Part shown: positions 29,595-38,201 of the stretch, in pieces
Position numbering within the stretch: position 1 is the stretch's first letter
Layout: every line of letters begins with the position of its first letter
NCBI GenBank assembly: GCA_028281325.1
Contig: JANQKC010000029.1
Coordinates: 62,001 to 126,000 of the forward strand
Direction of reading: 5' to 3'
Source of the DNA: Alphaproteobacteria bacterium
GTDB taxonomy: Bacteria > Pseudomonadota > Alphaproteobacteria > UBA8366
DNA length: 64,000 bases
Notes under the pieces: model-generated
What the model saw: the letters and a program-made list of their open reading frames with translations, nothing else
Databases searched by the model: none
Told to the model about the DNA's origin: nothing
Position numbers and translations under genes: made by a program

Positions 29595-30446
29595 TTACAG
29601 GGGGTGAGTTCCAGAACCCTCGGCCGCAACGGCGTAATTGGATGACTGATCCAATCCGATCGTCGTGAGCAGCGCCCGCACTTCCTGACGCGCCGCCACA
29701 TGCGACATGTTCATCCGGATACCGGAGTCAGGGTTCCGCAAATCGAGCAAGGTCAACCCTTTCAGGAATAACTCCCTAAAAATGACCCGTTCGCCGAAAC
29801 CCGGCGCGATCCGAAAGCCGATCCGCTTGGACAGAGCGCCCAGCACCTGCTCCATCGCTCGCGTATTGCGCGACCCGATGGTCGATAGCCGGTTCCGCAT
29901 GACGATCCAGTCGATCGTGCCGCCGTCACGGATCGCCCGCGCCTTCTTCTGCTCCCACACCATCTCGGCATAGCCGCTGGGACGGATGACCTTATGGGTT
30001 TCCGGATCGACCTTGGCCAACAGGTCGAGGTCGATGAAACTGTCGTTCAACGGCGTCACCAGGGTATCGGCATAGCTATGGCCGACCTGCGACAGATGGC
30101 TGTCGCTGCCGGGCGTATCGATCACGATGAAGTCATTCGTCGCGGCGAGACTCTGGATGCACGAGTCGAGCCGGGAGAGTTCGTCGCCCTGGGCCATCGC
30201 ACGGTTATCATAAAAGCTGCGCGCCAGGGTGTGATGCTCTGGCATCGACAGGATCATATCCGCCGACCCCATGAAATTGCGGCGGTTTTCCAGATACCGG
30301 CTTAGCGTCGCTTGCGGGTCGTCGAGATCGACGCTGCCGACAGAATAGCCGCTGTTCAACAGACTGACGATGAGATGCATGGCGGTGGTGGACTTGCCCG
30401 ACCCGCCTTTTTGATTACCGATGACAACGATATGCGCCTGGGACAT
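29595..30446 (-). CDS. mipZ: Division-plane positioning ATPase MipZ
   Basis: A 283-residue ParA/MinD-type ATPase. It has the deviant Walker A motif NQKGGSGKSTTAMHL, the VDLDDPQATLSRYLENR segment and DTPGSDSHLSQVGHSYADTLVTPLNDSF. The latter and the long insert KVDPETHKVIRPSGYAEMVWEQKKAR are typical of alphaproteobacterial MipZ rather than chromosomal ParA. MipZ forms a gradient from ParB-bound origins and keeps FtsZ rings away from the poles. It is the first gene of mipZ-VWA-DnaJ. No parB is in the window. Confidence 0.94.
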   Translation of the reverse strand: MSQAHIVVIGNQKGGSGKSTTAMHLIVSLLNSGYSVGSVDLDDPQATLSRYLENRRNFMGSADMILSMPEHHTLARSFYDNRAMAQGDELSRLDSCIQSLAATNDFIVIDTPGSDSHLSQVGHSYADTLVTPLNDSFIDLDLLAKVDPETHKVIRPSGYAEMVWEQKKARAIRDGGTIDWIVMRNRLSTIGSRNTRAMEQVLGALSKRIGFRIAPGFGERVIFRELFLKGLTLLDLRNPDSGIRMNMSHVAARQEVRALLTTIGLDQSSNYAVAAEGSGTHPL

Positions 30447-30703
30447 CGCGTTCGTATCCTACGGCCTGCTCACGCGCCGACGATGGGGCGGCACGGCGCC
30501 TTCGACGTTCCCGCCGGGGGAACGTCCGACCTTACCGGATTGCGCGACCGTATTCGATCTCATTCAGCCCACCCTCTGCCTCACCTGGAAATTCCGAGCC
30601 CGACTGTATTTGCCGGACGAGATTCGAGCAAGGAACCCCGACAGATGCGGTATGGTGTTTCAGATCGATTAGACCCGACCGGCGCCACCGATCCGGAGAA
30701 CGC

Positions 30704-31312
30704 ATGGGATTCGCACGCCTCGCACCGATTTGCCGCGCCGTCGCCTTCGGCCTGCTTATCGCGGCCACGGGGTGCGCAAGACCCGATACGCCCCGCCCCG
30801 ACGGGCGAGTTATTCCTATTTCCGCATCCGAGTCCCGCTTTGATTTCCCGGTGTCGACGCTGACCGCCGCCGGCCGGTTCAACCTCTACGTCAGCGACAA
30901 TGGCGAGTACCTGGAAGAAACCGCTCAGTGGACGGGGCAAAGCTTCTCTGAAGGCGAAGCCGGGCTGCTGTTGAGCGAAGCGAAGGCCGGCCCGCCGCTC
31001 GCCGATCCGAAGGATCCTGCCGCGTCGTTCAAACTCTGGCCGCTGCTTCGCGGCAAGACTCCCGCCCTCGGCGCGTTGCGGGAAACCCAGAACACCCTGG
31101 GCAAGGTCGATTGGCAGCGCGCGGCGATCGGCACGGCGGCGTGCGTTCTGTTCGTTCAACGCTGGGCCGGCGACGCGTCGATCACCGACGGCAGCCGCTA
31201 TGCGACCCTGTCGGGCTATTACTGCAACCCGCCCGGCGAAACCCTATCGGCAGAGGCCGCCGAGGGCGTCGTCAAGGCGCTGGGGTTGCGCAACGGCGCG
31301 AAACGTCAATAG
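30704..31312 (+). CDS. Hypothetical secreted protein, possible lipoprotein
   Basis: A 202-residue protein. Residues 1-24 form a signal sequence ending in AATGC, a possible but imperfect lipobox (Cys24). The mature part has no motif I recognise; it includes FNLYVSDNGEYLEETAQWTGQ and later GTAACVLFVQRWAGD and SGYYCNPPGE with two Cys that may form a disulfide. The ATG has GGAG 6 nt upstream. Its neighbour mipZ is divergent. Envelope localisation is inference from the signal sequence. Confidence 0.7.
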   Translation: MGFARLAPICRAVAFGLLIAATGCARPDTPRPDGRVIPISASESRFDFPVSTLTAAGRFNLYVSDNGEYLEETAQWTGQSFSEGEAGLLLSEAKAGPPLADPKDPAASFKLWPLLRGKTPALGALRETQNTLGKVDWQRAAIGTAACVLFVQRWAGDASITDGSRYATLSGYYCNPPGETLSAEAAEGVVKALGLRNGAKRQ

Positions 31313-31376
31313 TACGGCAAGGACAAACCCGGCCGTCCGGCCGGCAGGATAAACGACAAGACATGCGGAGGTATCG

Positions 31377-32150
31377 ATGACCCTGTTCGACATGGACGGC
31401 ATGACGGCCGTCATCACCGGTTCCACGAAGGGTATCGGCAAAGCCATTGCGGAACGCATGGCCGAACACGGCGCGAACGTGGTCATCTCCTCGCGCAAGG
31501 CCGATGCCTGCGACGCCGTCGCCGCCGACATCAACGAGAACTGGGCCAAGAAAGGCAACAAGGCGGTCGCCATTCCCTGCCATATCGGCCACAAGGAACA
31601 GCTTCAGCAGCTTGTCGACCGCAGCACCGAAACCTTCGGGAAGATCGACGTCCTGGTCTGCAACGCCGCGGTGAACCCTTATTTCGGCCCGTCCAAGGAC
31701 ATCCCCGACGAAGCCTTCGACCGGATCATGGACTGCAACATCAAGAGCAACTTCTGGCTCTGCAACATGGTGGTGCCGCAGATGATCGAGCGGAAGGACG
31801 GCTCGATCATCATCGTGTCGTCGATCGGCGGCTTCAAAGGCAGCCCGACCCTGGGGGCCTACGGCATCTCCAAGGCGGCGGACATGCAGCTCGCCCGCGT
31901 CCTGGCGGTCGAATACGGCCCGCATAACGTGCGCGCCAACGCCATTGCGCCCGGACTGATCAAGACCGATTTCGCCCGGGCCCTGTGGGAGGATGAAGAC
32001 AACCTGAAGAAACGAACCTCGACGACGCCGCTGCGCCGGATCGGGGAGTCGGACGAGATCGCCGGTGTCGCCGTCATGTTGGCGACCAAGGCCGGCTCCT
32101 TCCTCACCGGGCAGACGATTACGGTCGACGGCGGGATCCGGGTCGTTTGA
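31377..32150 (+). CDS. SDR family oxidoreductase
   Basis: A 257-residue classical short-chain dehydrogenase. It has the nucleotide-binding TGSTKGIGKAIAERM, NAAVNPYFG, catalytic Ser in IVSSIGGFKGS, YGISK (Tyr and Lys) and the C-terminal GQTITVDGGIRVV. The SRKA after the second strand suggests NADP(H) use. The ATG has GGAGG 6 nt upstream. The substrate is not evident from sequence or neighbours. Confidence 0.93.
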   Translation: MTLFDMDGMTAVITGSTKGIGKAIAERMAEHGANVVISSRKADACDAVAADINENWAKKGNKAVAIPCHIGHKEQLQQLVDRSTETFGKIDVLVCNAAVNPYFGPSKDIPDEAFDRIMDCNIKSNFWLCNMVVPQMIERKDGSIIIVSSIGGFKGSPTLGAYGISKAADMQLARVLAVEYGPHNVRANAIAPGLIKTDFARALWEDEDNLKKRTSTTPLRRIGESDEIAGVAVMLATKAGSFLTGQTITVDGGIRVV

Positions 32151-32353
32151 CGCCGCCCACCGCTCCATGCCGTCGGGCAAGCTCTCCAGCCCGGTATGCA
32201 TCGACCCCATGATGACCCGTGCAGACAGCTGCAACGAAATCCGTCGAACGTTTCACTGGAAGACTTCAGCGCGTTTCGCCGCGACGACCACGGGTAAGAT
32301 CATGCGCCGCAAACAGCGCATCCCCATAACCGACATCCAGGAGCACCCCGCCG

Positions 32354-32953
32354 ATGACAAAGACCGTCGACTATTTCTACTCGCACACATCCCCGTGGAG
32401 CTATCTCGGCCATGCGCGCTTCTTGCAAATCGCGACAAATGCCGGCGCATCCATCAATTTCAAGCCCAGCAGTTTCCACGCCGTATTCGCGCAAAGCGGC
32501 GGCCTGCCTCTGCCGAAGCGCGCGCCGCAGCGGCGCGCCTATCGCATGATGGAGTTGAAGCGCTGGCGCGACCATCTCGGCATCCCTTTGACCCTGGAGC
32601 CCAAATACTTCCCGACGCCGGACGAAGCGGCGCAGCGCTTCGGCATCGCTGCCGGCGACCTGGGTCTCGACATGGGGAAACTGTCCGGCGCGATGATGAC
32701 TGCCGTCTGGAGCGAAGAGCGCGACCTCGCGGACGAGGACACGCTGGTTGCCATCGCCAACGAGCAAGGCATGGACGGGGCGGCGCTGCTCGCCCGGTCG
32801 AAAGACGACGACATCGGCAAGCGATACGAGGCCAATACGCAGGAGGCGATGGACCGGAACGTCTTCGGCGCACCTACCTATATCTATCGCGACGAATTGT
32901 TCTGGGGTCAGGACCGGCTGGATTTCGTCGAACGCGCGCTCGCGCAGGGCTAG
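32354..32953 (+). CDS. 2-hydroxychromene-2-carboxylate isomerase-type DsbA-family protein
   Basis: A 199-residue kappa-class GST/HCCA-isomerase fold. It opens with VDYFYSHTSPWSYLGHARFLQIA, the region where the catalytic Ser and glutathione contacts lie, and ends with the characteristic FGAPTYIYRDELFWGQDRLDFVERAL. Known members isomerise 2-hydroxychromene-2-carboxylate in naphthalene breakdown, but no other naphthalene genes are here, so another glutathione-dependent reaction is likely. The ATG has AGGAG upstream. The 203-bp gap before it shows nothing distinct. Confidence 0.88.
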   Translation: MTKTVDYFYSHTSPWSYLGHARFLQIATNAGASINFKPSSFHAVFAQSGGLPLPKRAPQRRAYRMMELKRWRDHLGIPLTLEPKYFPTPDEAAQRFGIAAGDLGLDMGKLSGAMMTAVWSEERDLADEDTLVAIANEQGMDGAALLARSKDDDIGKRYEANTQEAMDRNVFGAPTYIYRDELFWGQDRLDFVERALAQG

Positions 32954-32963
32954 GTCCTCCAGC

Positions 32964-33905
32964 CTACAGCCGTTTCAGGCGGTCCACGATCAACGCATAG
33001 TAGCCGTCGGCATCCACCTGGTTGACGACCCGGCAATTCGCGTCGTTACCGGTGACGCCCCACCAGTCGGCGACGGTCTGGCCCATCGTCGTCCCCGACT
33101 CCGTTTCCACCGTGACATGACATTCCTTGCCGTCGAAAAGCTCCGGCTGCAGCAGATAGGCGATTACGCACGGGTCGTGCAACGGGCCGCCGGGTGCGCC
33201 GTATCGCGCGATGTCGTGCCGGTCGTAGAAGGTCAACATGCCGATCACCGCTTCCGCCACCGGGCCGCCGATGTTCCGGATCGCCGCCATCCGATCCGGT
33301 GTCGTGATCGCCTGATGGGTCACGTCGAGGCCGAACATGGTGAGATTGACGCCGCATTCGAGCACGATCCGGGCGGCGTGGGGATCGGTATGGATGTTGA
33401 ATTCCGCCGCCGGGGTCACGTTGCCAGGAATGGTCGCGGCCCCGCCCATGAAGGCGATCTCCGCAATTTTCGGCAAAATCCCAGGCTCCTTCACGATGGC
33501 GAGGGCAAGGTTCGTCATCGGGCCGATCGGGCATAGCGTGATCGAACGATCATCCGCCGCCAGGCAAGTATCGACGATGAAATCGACGGCATGGCCGTCC
33601 GCCAACGGCGCAGAGGGCTCCTGCCAATCGTAGCCGTCCAGCCCCGACTTTCCGTGCACGCGCTCGGCCGCGTGCAAGGGCCGCAACATGGGGCGCGGAC
33701 AACCGGCGTAGACCGGCACCTCCGGCCGCCCCGACAGATCACGGATGATCCGCGCGTTGCGTTCGGTCCGGTCCAACGGGACATTCCCCGCGACGCAAGT
33801 GATCCCAAGCAGGTCCAATTCATCCGGCGACGCGAAGGCGAGCAACAGCGCCACCGCGTCGTCGAGACCGGGATCGCAATCGATGATGATGGGACGGGCG
33901 ACCAT
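32964..33905 (-). CDS. Inosine-uridine preferring nucleoside hydrolase family protein
   Basis: A 313-residue protein. The calcium-binding DCDPGLDDAVALLLA motif is at the N-terminus, with GNVPLDRTERNA, CPIGPMTNLALAI, FMGGAATIPGNVTPAAEFNIHTDPHAA and a late GGPLHDPCVIAYL histidine. It cleaves the N-glycosidic bond of ribonucleosides for salvage. It converges on the isomerase gene with 10 bp between the stops. It has no signal peptide. Confidence 0.94.
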   Translation of the reverse strand: MVARPIIIDCDPGLDDAVALLLAFASPDELDLLGITCVAGNVPLDRTERNARIIRDLSGRPEVPVYAGCPRPMLRPLHAAERVHGKSGLDGYDWQEPSAPLADGHAVDFIVDTCLAADDRSITLCPIGPMTNLALAIVKEPGILPKIAEIAFMGGAATIPGNVTPAAEFNIHTDPHAARIVLECGVNLTMFGLDVTHQAITTPDRMAAIRNIGGPVAEAVIGMLTFYDRHDIARYGAPGGPLHDPCVIAYLLQPELFDGKECHVTVETESGTTMGQTVADWWGVTGNDANCRVVNQVDADGYYALIVDRLKRL

Positions 33906-33997
33906 GCCCGTTTTTTAGAGAAGCATGGGTTCCGCGTCCATGACGCCGTTCCCATCATCTCGATGGCAGGATGACAGATCCATTGAACCGGCGACCG

Positions 33998-34265
33998 TTA
34001 CCCCGAGGCTTGCGCCGCGAGCTGTCCCGGACGCGACTGCCGGATCGCCTTTGTCAGCAAATCGTTCAACGTCTCCATCAGCGGCAGCGTCACGCCGACG
34101 ATGATCGCAGGGCGCGCCATGGGCAGCGCCACCGCCCGGAAGGTCTTCCACGGCCCCTTGCCGAGCGTCCGGAACACGGCGGCCGGGAAATCAGCAGCTG
34201 CACACCAACCACGCCGTCCCGGCACCAGACGCAGCCAAAAGAGCCAGCGCAAGACTTTGCGTATT
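33998..34265 (-). pseudogene. Remnant of a ferric-iron ABC transporter permease (FbpB type)
   Basis: Two pieces of an FbpB-like permease are visible on the minus strand in different frames. From about 34265 one frame reads NTQSLALALLAASGAGTAWLVCSC, then an in-frame TGA at 34191-34193, then FPGRR; this matches the conserved GVGTAWLVTLCRFPGRR region. The next frame reads FRTLGKGPWKTFRAVALPMARPAI...METLND, the EAA-loop region that normally lies over 100 residues later, and then degenerates to a stop at 33998. So there is an internal deletion, frameshift and stop. The start and most membrane helices are gone. Confidence 0.75.
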
Positions 34266-34307
34266 TGCGGCAACGGGGGACCGTCGGCGATTGACCCAAA
34301 TTTCATA

Positions 34308-34324
34308 TTGAGAATCATTCTCAA
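34308..34324. promoter_or_regulatory. Fur-box palindrome
   Basis: TTGAGAATCATTCTCAA is an 8-1-8 perfect inverted repeat. Its inner 15 bases match the 7-1-7 Fur consensus TGATAATnATTATCA at all but two defined positions. It is flanked by an 8-bp direct repeat TTTCATAT (34301-34308 and 34325-34332). It lies 66 bp before the ATG at 34390 on the plus strand, and just upstream of the permease remnant on the minus strand, so it could once have served both. An Irr-type site (TTTAGAA-N3-TTCTAAA) is less well matched. Confidence 0.8.
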
Positions 34325-34389
34325 TTTCATATACACTAATCCCATACATCCTGCTCCCTGGGACATCAGTGACAAGGAAATCGATCAAG

Positions 34390-34881
34390 ATGATCCGACA
34401 GGTCGACCCCATTCTCCAAACCAACCGGTGCGCCATATGCGCCCTGCCCTATGCCGAACGCTTCACCGTCTGGGCCGCACGCGTCTGGATCGAATGTTTT
34501 CGCGACAACTGCCAAACTTGCCCGCGCCTGGAGAATATGTTCCGCCACGCGCAACTATCCGATCATGCCGGCCCGTTCTACGAATTCTTTACGGTGGTGG
34601 CCCATGGCGCGCGGCGAGAGTTGGACTTTCACAGTCCAGGCTGCAAGAACATCGGCGAGGACGAGCAACTGCTTCTTAAACTGTTCTCGGCTCAACAGTG
34701 GGGCAGTACCGTGACGGCGGAAACTGTTTTGACCGACTGGTTGGCCCCCACCGCGGCCCGGCGCGCGGTTTACCCGGCGCGCCTGTTCGCACATGGTCTC
34801 GCCGAAGCGGGTCTCGTTCTGGAATGCCGCAATTATCCATTGGCCATGACGGATAGCGCGATATCCGCCGCATTACATTAG
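34390..34881 (+). CDS. Hypothetical cysteine-containing protein behind a Fur box
   Basis: A 163-residue cytoplasmic-looking protein from ATG 34390; a GTG at 34369 is possible but has no ribosome-binding site. A Cys cluster near the N-terminus (CAIC, then ECFRDNCQTC) and a later HSPGCKNIGEDEQLLLKLFSAQQ could bind iron or another metal. The rest looks helical (WAARVWIECF; ARRAVYPARLFAHGLAEAGL). I do not recognise a named family. The Fur-type operator suggests expression under iron limitation. Confidence 0.72.
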   Translation: MIRQVDPILQTNRCAICALPYAERFTVWAARVWIECFRDNCQTCPRLENMFRHAQLSDHAGPFYEFFTVVAHGARRELDFHSPGCKNIGEDEQLLLKLFSAQQWGSTVTAETVLTDWLAPTAARRAVYPARLFAHGLAEAGLVLECRNYPLAMTDSAISAALH

Positions 34882-34905
34882 CGGGCCGAGCGCCGCCGTC
34901 GGTCG

Positions 34906-37900
34906 TTACGCCGTTGGGTCGTCCAAACTAAGCAATGCCGCGTTGCCCCCGGAGGCCGTCGTATCGATCGACACCGTCCGCTCCGTCGCGAACCGATGCA
35001 GGTACCGCGGCCCTCCGGCCTTCGGACCGGTTCCCGACAACCCCTCCCCGCCGAACGGCTGCACGCCGACGACCGCGCCGATCTGGTTCCGGTTCACATA
35101 GGCATTGCCGGCCCGCAGCCGCGAGCAGACATGTTCCGCCGTATCGTCGATGCGCGTGTGGACGCTGACCGTCAGCCCATACCCCGTGGCGTTGATATCG
35201 TCGATCACCGCATCCAGCTTATCCGCGTCGAACCGCGCCACGTGGAGGATCGGGCCGAACACCTCTCGGTCCAGATATCCGATGGACTCGATTTCGAAGG
35301 CCGCGGGCGCGACGAAACAACCGTGATCCGTCTCGGACGGCAGTTCGATCCGGTGGATCAGCCGCGCCTCTTCCGACAGGCGCGCCACGTGGGCGTCCAA
35401 CTGCGTCCTGGCGTCGTCGTCGATGACCGGGCCGACATCCGTCGACAAGAATGCCGGGTTGCCGACCCGAAGTTCATCCATCGCACCGGTCAGCATCTCA
35501 AGGATGCGATCGGCGATATCGTCTTGCAGATACAGAACCCGCAACGCGGAACACCGTTGTCCCGCACTCTGGAACGCCGAGCTCAAGACATCGGCGATGA
35601 CTTGTTCCGGCAGGGCCGATGAATCCACGATCATTGCGTTCTGGCCGCCGGTCTCCGCGATGAGCGGCACGATCGGTCCGGTCTTCGCCGCCAATGTCCG
35701 ATTGATCGACTGCGCCACCTCCCCCGACCCGGTAAACGCCACGCCCGCCACCCGAGGATCAGCAACCAGCGGCGCTCCGACCCGCGCACCGTCCCCCGGC
35801 AAGACATGAAGCACCGCTTCCGGGATGCCGGCTTCGTGCAGCAGTTGGACGACGCGAAAGGCGATCAGCGGCGTCTGTTCCGCCGGCTTCGCCAGGGCGC
35901 AGTTGCCCGCCGCCAATGCCGCCGCGACTTGGCCGGTAAAGATCGCCATCGGAAAGTTCCACGGCGATATGCAGACAAAGACGCCGCGACCATGCAGCGA
36001 AATCTCGTTGTGCTCGCCGGTCGGCCCGGGCAAGACCATCGGCGTTGCGAAGTCGGCCCGCGCCCGCGCGGCGTAATACCGTAGGAAATCGACCGCCTCG
36101 CGTATTTCCGCCACCGCATCGGGCAGAGTCTTGCCCGCTTCGCGAATGCACAAGGCCAGGAACTCGGACCGATGCGTCTCGAACAGCGCCGCCGCCCGCT
36201 CGAGCGCCGCCGCCCGTTCCGCCACGGCGGCCGCCGCCCACGCCTCATGCGCCGACATCGCGGCCGTAAAAGCGGCATCGATATCGTCGGCGGTCGCATC
36301 GACCACATGCCCGACGATGTTTCGGCGATCCGCCGGTTCATGCCGCGCCACGCCTTCTTGCTCGGCCGCCATTGGCCCGTTCCCCGTCAGGGGACGAGCC
36401 GTCCAATGCGTGTCGGCAAACGGCAATACGGTGTCACGCAACGCCGATAGCGCTCGAGGGTCGGCAAGATCACATCCCGTCGAGTTCGACCGCTCCGGCC
36501 CGTACAAGTCACGCGGCAGCGGAATGCCGGGATGGCGGTGCGTCTCCAATCGACGGGTTGCGTCGACCGGGTCCGCGACGATCGTTTCGACCGGCAGCTT
36601 CTCGTCGACGATGCGATTGACGAAAGACGTGTTCGCGCCGTTCTCCAGCAGGCGCCGCACCAGATACGCCAATAGATCCTCGTGGCCACCGACCGGGGCA
36701 TAGATACGGCACGGCTTGTCCATCGCGTCGGGACCAACTACCTGCGCATACAGTTCCTCGCCCATGCCATACAGGCGTTGAAACTCGTAGTCGGTCCGCT
36801 TGCCCATGATCTCCAGGACGGCAGCGACCGAATAGGCGTTGTGGGTCGCGAATTGCGGGAAGAAACTTGCGTGGTCCCGGGCCAACAGGCCGGCGCAGGC
36901 GAGATACGACACATCGGTCGCGCTCTTTCGGGTGAAGACGGGATAATCGTCCAACCCCGCTTCCTGGCACCGCTTGATCTCCGTATCCCAATAGGCGCCT
37001 TTGACCAACCGCACCATCAGGCGGCGGCGATGCGATCCGGCCAAGTCGGCCAGCCATTCAAGCACGGGCACCGCGCGTTTCTGATAGGCCTGCACGGCGA
37101 GGCCAAGACCGTCCCATCCGCGCAATGCGGGATCACCGGACAGCGCTGCGAATACGTCCAACGAAAGATCGAGCCGGTCGGCTTCCTCGGCGTCGACGGT
37201 CAGGCCGATATCCGCACGCTTCGCCAACACGGCGAGCTCTTGCAGCCGGGGCGCCAATTCGTCCATCACACGGTCGCGTTGCGGATACTCGAAGCGCGGA
37301 TGCAAGGCCGACAATTTCACCGAGATACCCGGCCCCTCGACCGGCCCGCGTCCGCCCGACGCCGCGCCAATCGCTTCTATCGCCGCCGCGTAAGCGTCGA
37401 AATACCGCTTCGCATCGGTCGACGTTCGGGCGGCCTCGCCCAGCATATCGAAGGAATGCCGATAGCCGGCCGATACCTCCGGCACCGCCCGGTCCAGCGC
37501 CTCGGCAATCGTGCGGCCCATAACAAACTGCCGTCCCATGATCCGCATCGCCTGCACCAAGGCTTCACGGACCACAGGTTCACTGCTCCGCGCCGCCAAT
37601 CGTCCGATGAACCCCGGCAGATCGCGATCGGCAGAGTCCAGGCGCACCAACCGGCCGGTCAGCATCAACGCCCAGGTCGATGCATTCACGAACAAGGAGT
37701 CCGACCGGCCGAGATGTCCTTCCCAATCCGCGTCGCCGATCTTGTCGCGGATGAGCCGGTCCCGCGTGTCGGAATCGGGAATCCGCAACAACGCCTCCGC
37801 GAGACACATCAGAACAACGCCCTCACGGCTCGACAGTTCGTATTCGTGAAGGAAGGCGTCCAACCCATCCTGGCCGGGCCGCATCGCCCGCACCGCCTCC

Positions 37901-38061
37901 ACCAACCGGGTCGCCATACGGCCGATCCGCTCCCGGCTCGCCGCGGTCAAGGTCGCTCGATCCAGCAGGACGTTTACGCAGTGGTCCTCATCGGCGCGGG
38001 TCGCCGCACGAACCGCTTCGCGCCGAGACGAGGGAGCAGGCAACGGTTCCTTAAAGATCAT
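34906..38061 (-). CDS. putA: Bifunctional proline dehydrogenase / L-glutamate gamma-semialdehyde dehydrogenase
   Basis: A 1051-residue two-enzyme protein. The proline dehydrogenase barrel (about 140-470) includes GPGISVKLSALHPRFE, VRLVKGAYWDTEIK and FATHNAYSV. The aldehyde dehydrogenase part (about 540-1000) has SPWNFPMAIFTGQVAAAL, ETGGQNAMIVDSSALPEQV and the catalytic GQRCSALRVLYL. There is no N-terminal ribbon-helix-helix, so it is enzymatic only, not a self-repressor. It oxidises proline to glutamate with channelling of the semialdehyde. It is divergent from the glycosyltransferase. Confidence 0.97.
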   Translation of the reverse strand: MIFKEPLPAPSSRREAVRAATRADEDHCVNVLLDRATLTAASRERIGRMATRLVEAVRAMRPGQDGLDAFLHEYELSSREGVVLMCLAEALLRIPDSDTRDRLIRDKIGDADWEGHLGRSDSLFVNASTWALMLTGRLVRLDSADRDLPGFIGRLAARSSEPVVREALVQAMRIMGRQFVMGRTIAEALDRAVPEVSAGYRHSFDMLGEAARTSTDAKRYFDAYAAAIEAIGAASGGRGPVEGPGISVKLSALHPRFEYPQRDRVMDELAPRLQELAVLAKRADIGLTVDAEEADRLDLSLDVFAALSGDPALRGWDGLGLAVQAYQKRAVPVLEWLADLAGSHRRRLMVRLVKGAYWDTEIKRCQEAGLDDYPVFTRKSATDVSYLACAGLLARDHASFFPQFATHNAYSVAAVLEIMGKRTDYEFQRLYGMGEELYAQVVGPDAMDKPCRIYAPVGGHEDLLAYLVRRLLENGANTSFVNRIVDEKLPVETIVADPVDATRRLETHRHPGIPLPRDLYGPERSNSTGCDLADPRALSALRDTVLPFADTHWTARPLTGNGPMAAEQEGVARHEPADRRNIVGHVVDATADDIDAAFTAAMSAHEAWAAAAVAERAAALERAAALFETHRSEFLALCIREAGKTLPDAVAEIREAVDFLRYYAARARADFATPMVLPGPTGEHNEISLHGRGVFVCISPWNFPMAIFTGQVAAALAAGNCALAKPAEQTPLIAFRVVQLLHEAGIPEAVLHVLPGDGARVGAPLVADPRVAGVAFTGSGEVAQSINRTLAAKTGPIVPLIAETGGQNAMIVDSSALPEQVIADVLSSAFQSAGQRCSALRVLYLQDDIADRILEMLTGAMDELRVGNPAFLSTDVGPVIDDDARTQLDAHVARLSEEARLIHRIELPSETDHGCFVAPAAFEIESIGYLDREVFGPILHVARFDADKLDAVIDDINATGYGLTVSVHTRIDDTAEHVCSRLRAGNAYVNRNQIGAVVGVQPFGGEGLSGTGPKAGGPRYLHRFATERTVSIDTTASGGNAALLSLDDPTA

Positions 38062-38201
38062 CGATTAATCATCCGGCCGCGGGTCACCAACGCGATCATA
38101 CGCGTGCATCGTCCGGCGACAAACAGCGAACAACGGTATATAGAGTGCGCCATGCGCCACACCAACCACCCCTTCCCTTCCCGCGCCAGGGCTGCCGCGC
38201 C

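Noticed and set aside
33915-34151. 78-codon minus-strand frame as a gene
   Set aside because: It lies in the decayed permease region in a third frame, with no independent evidence.
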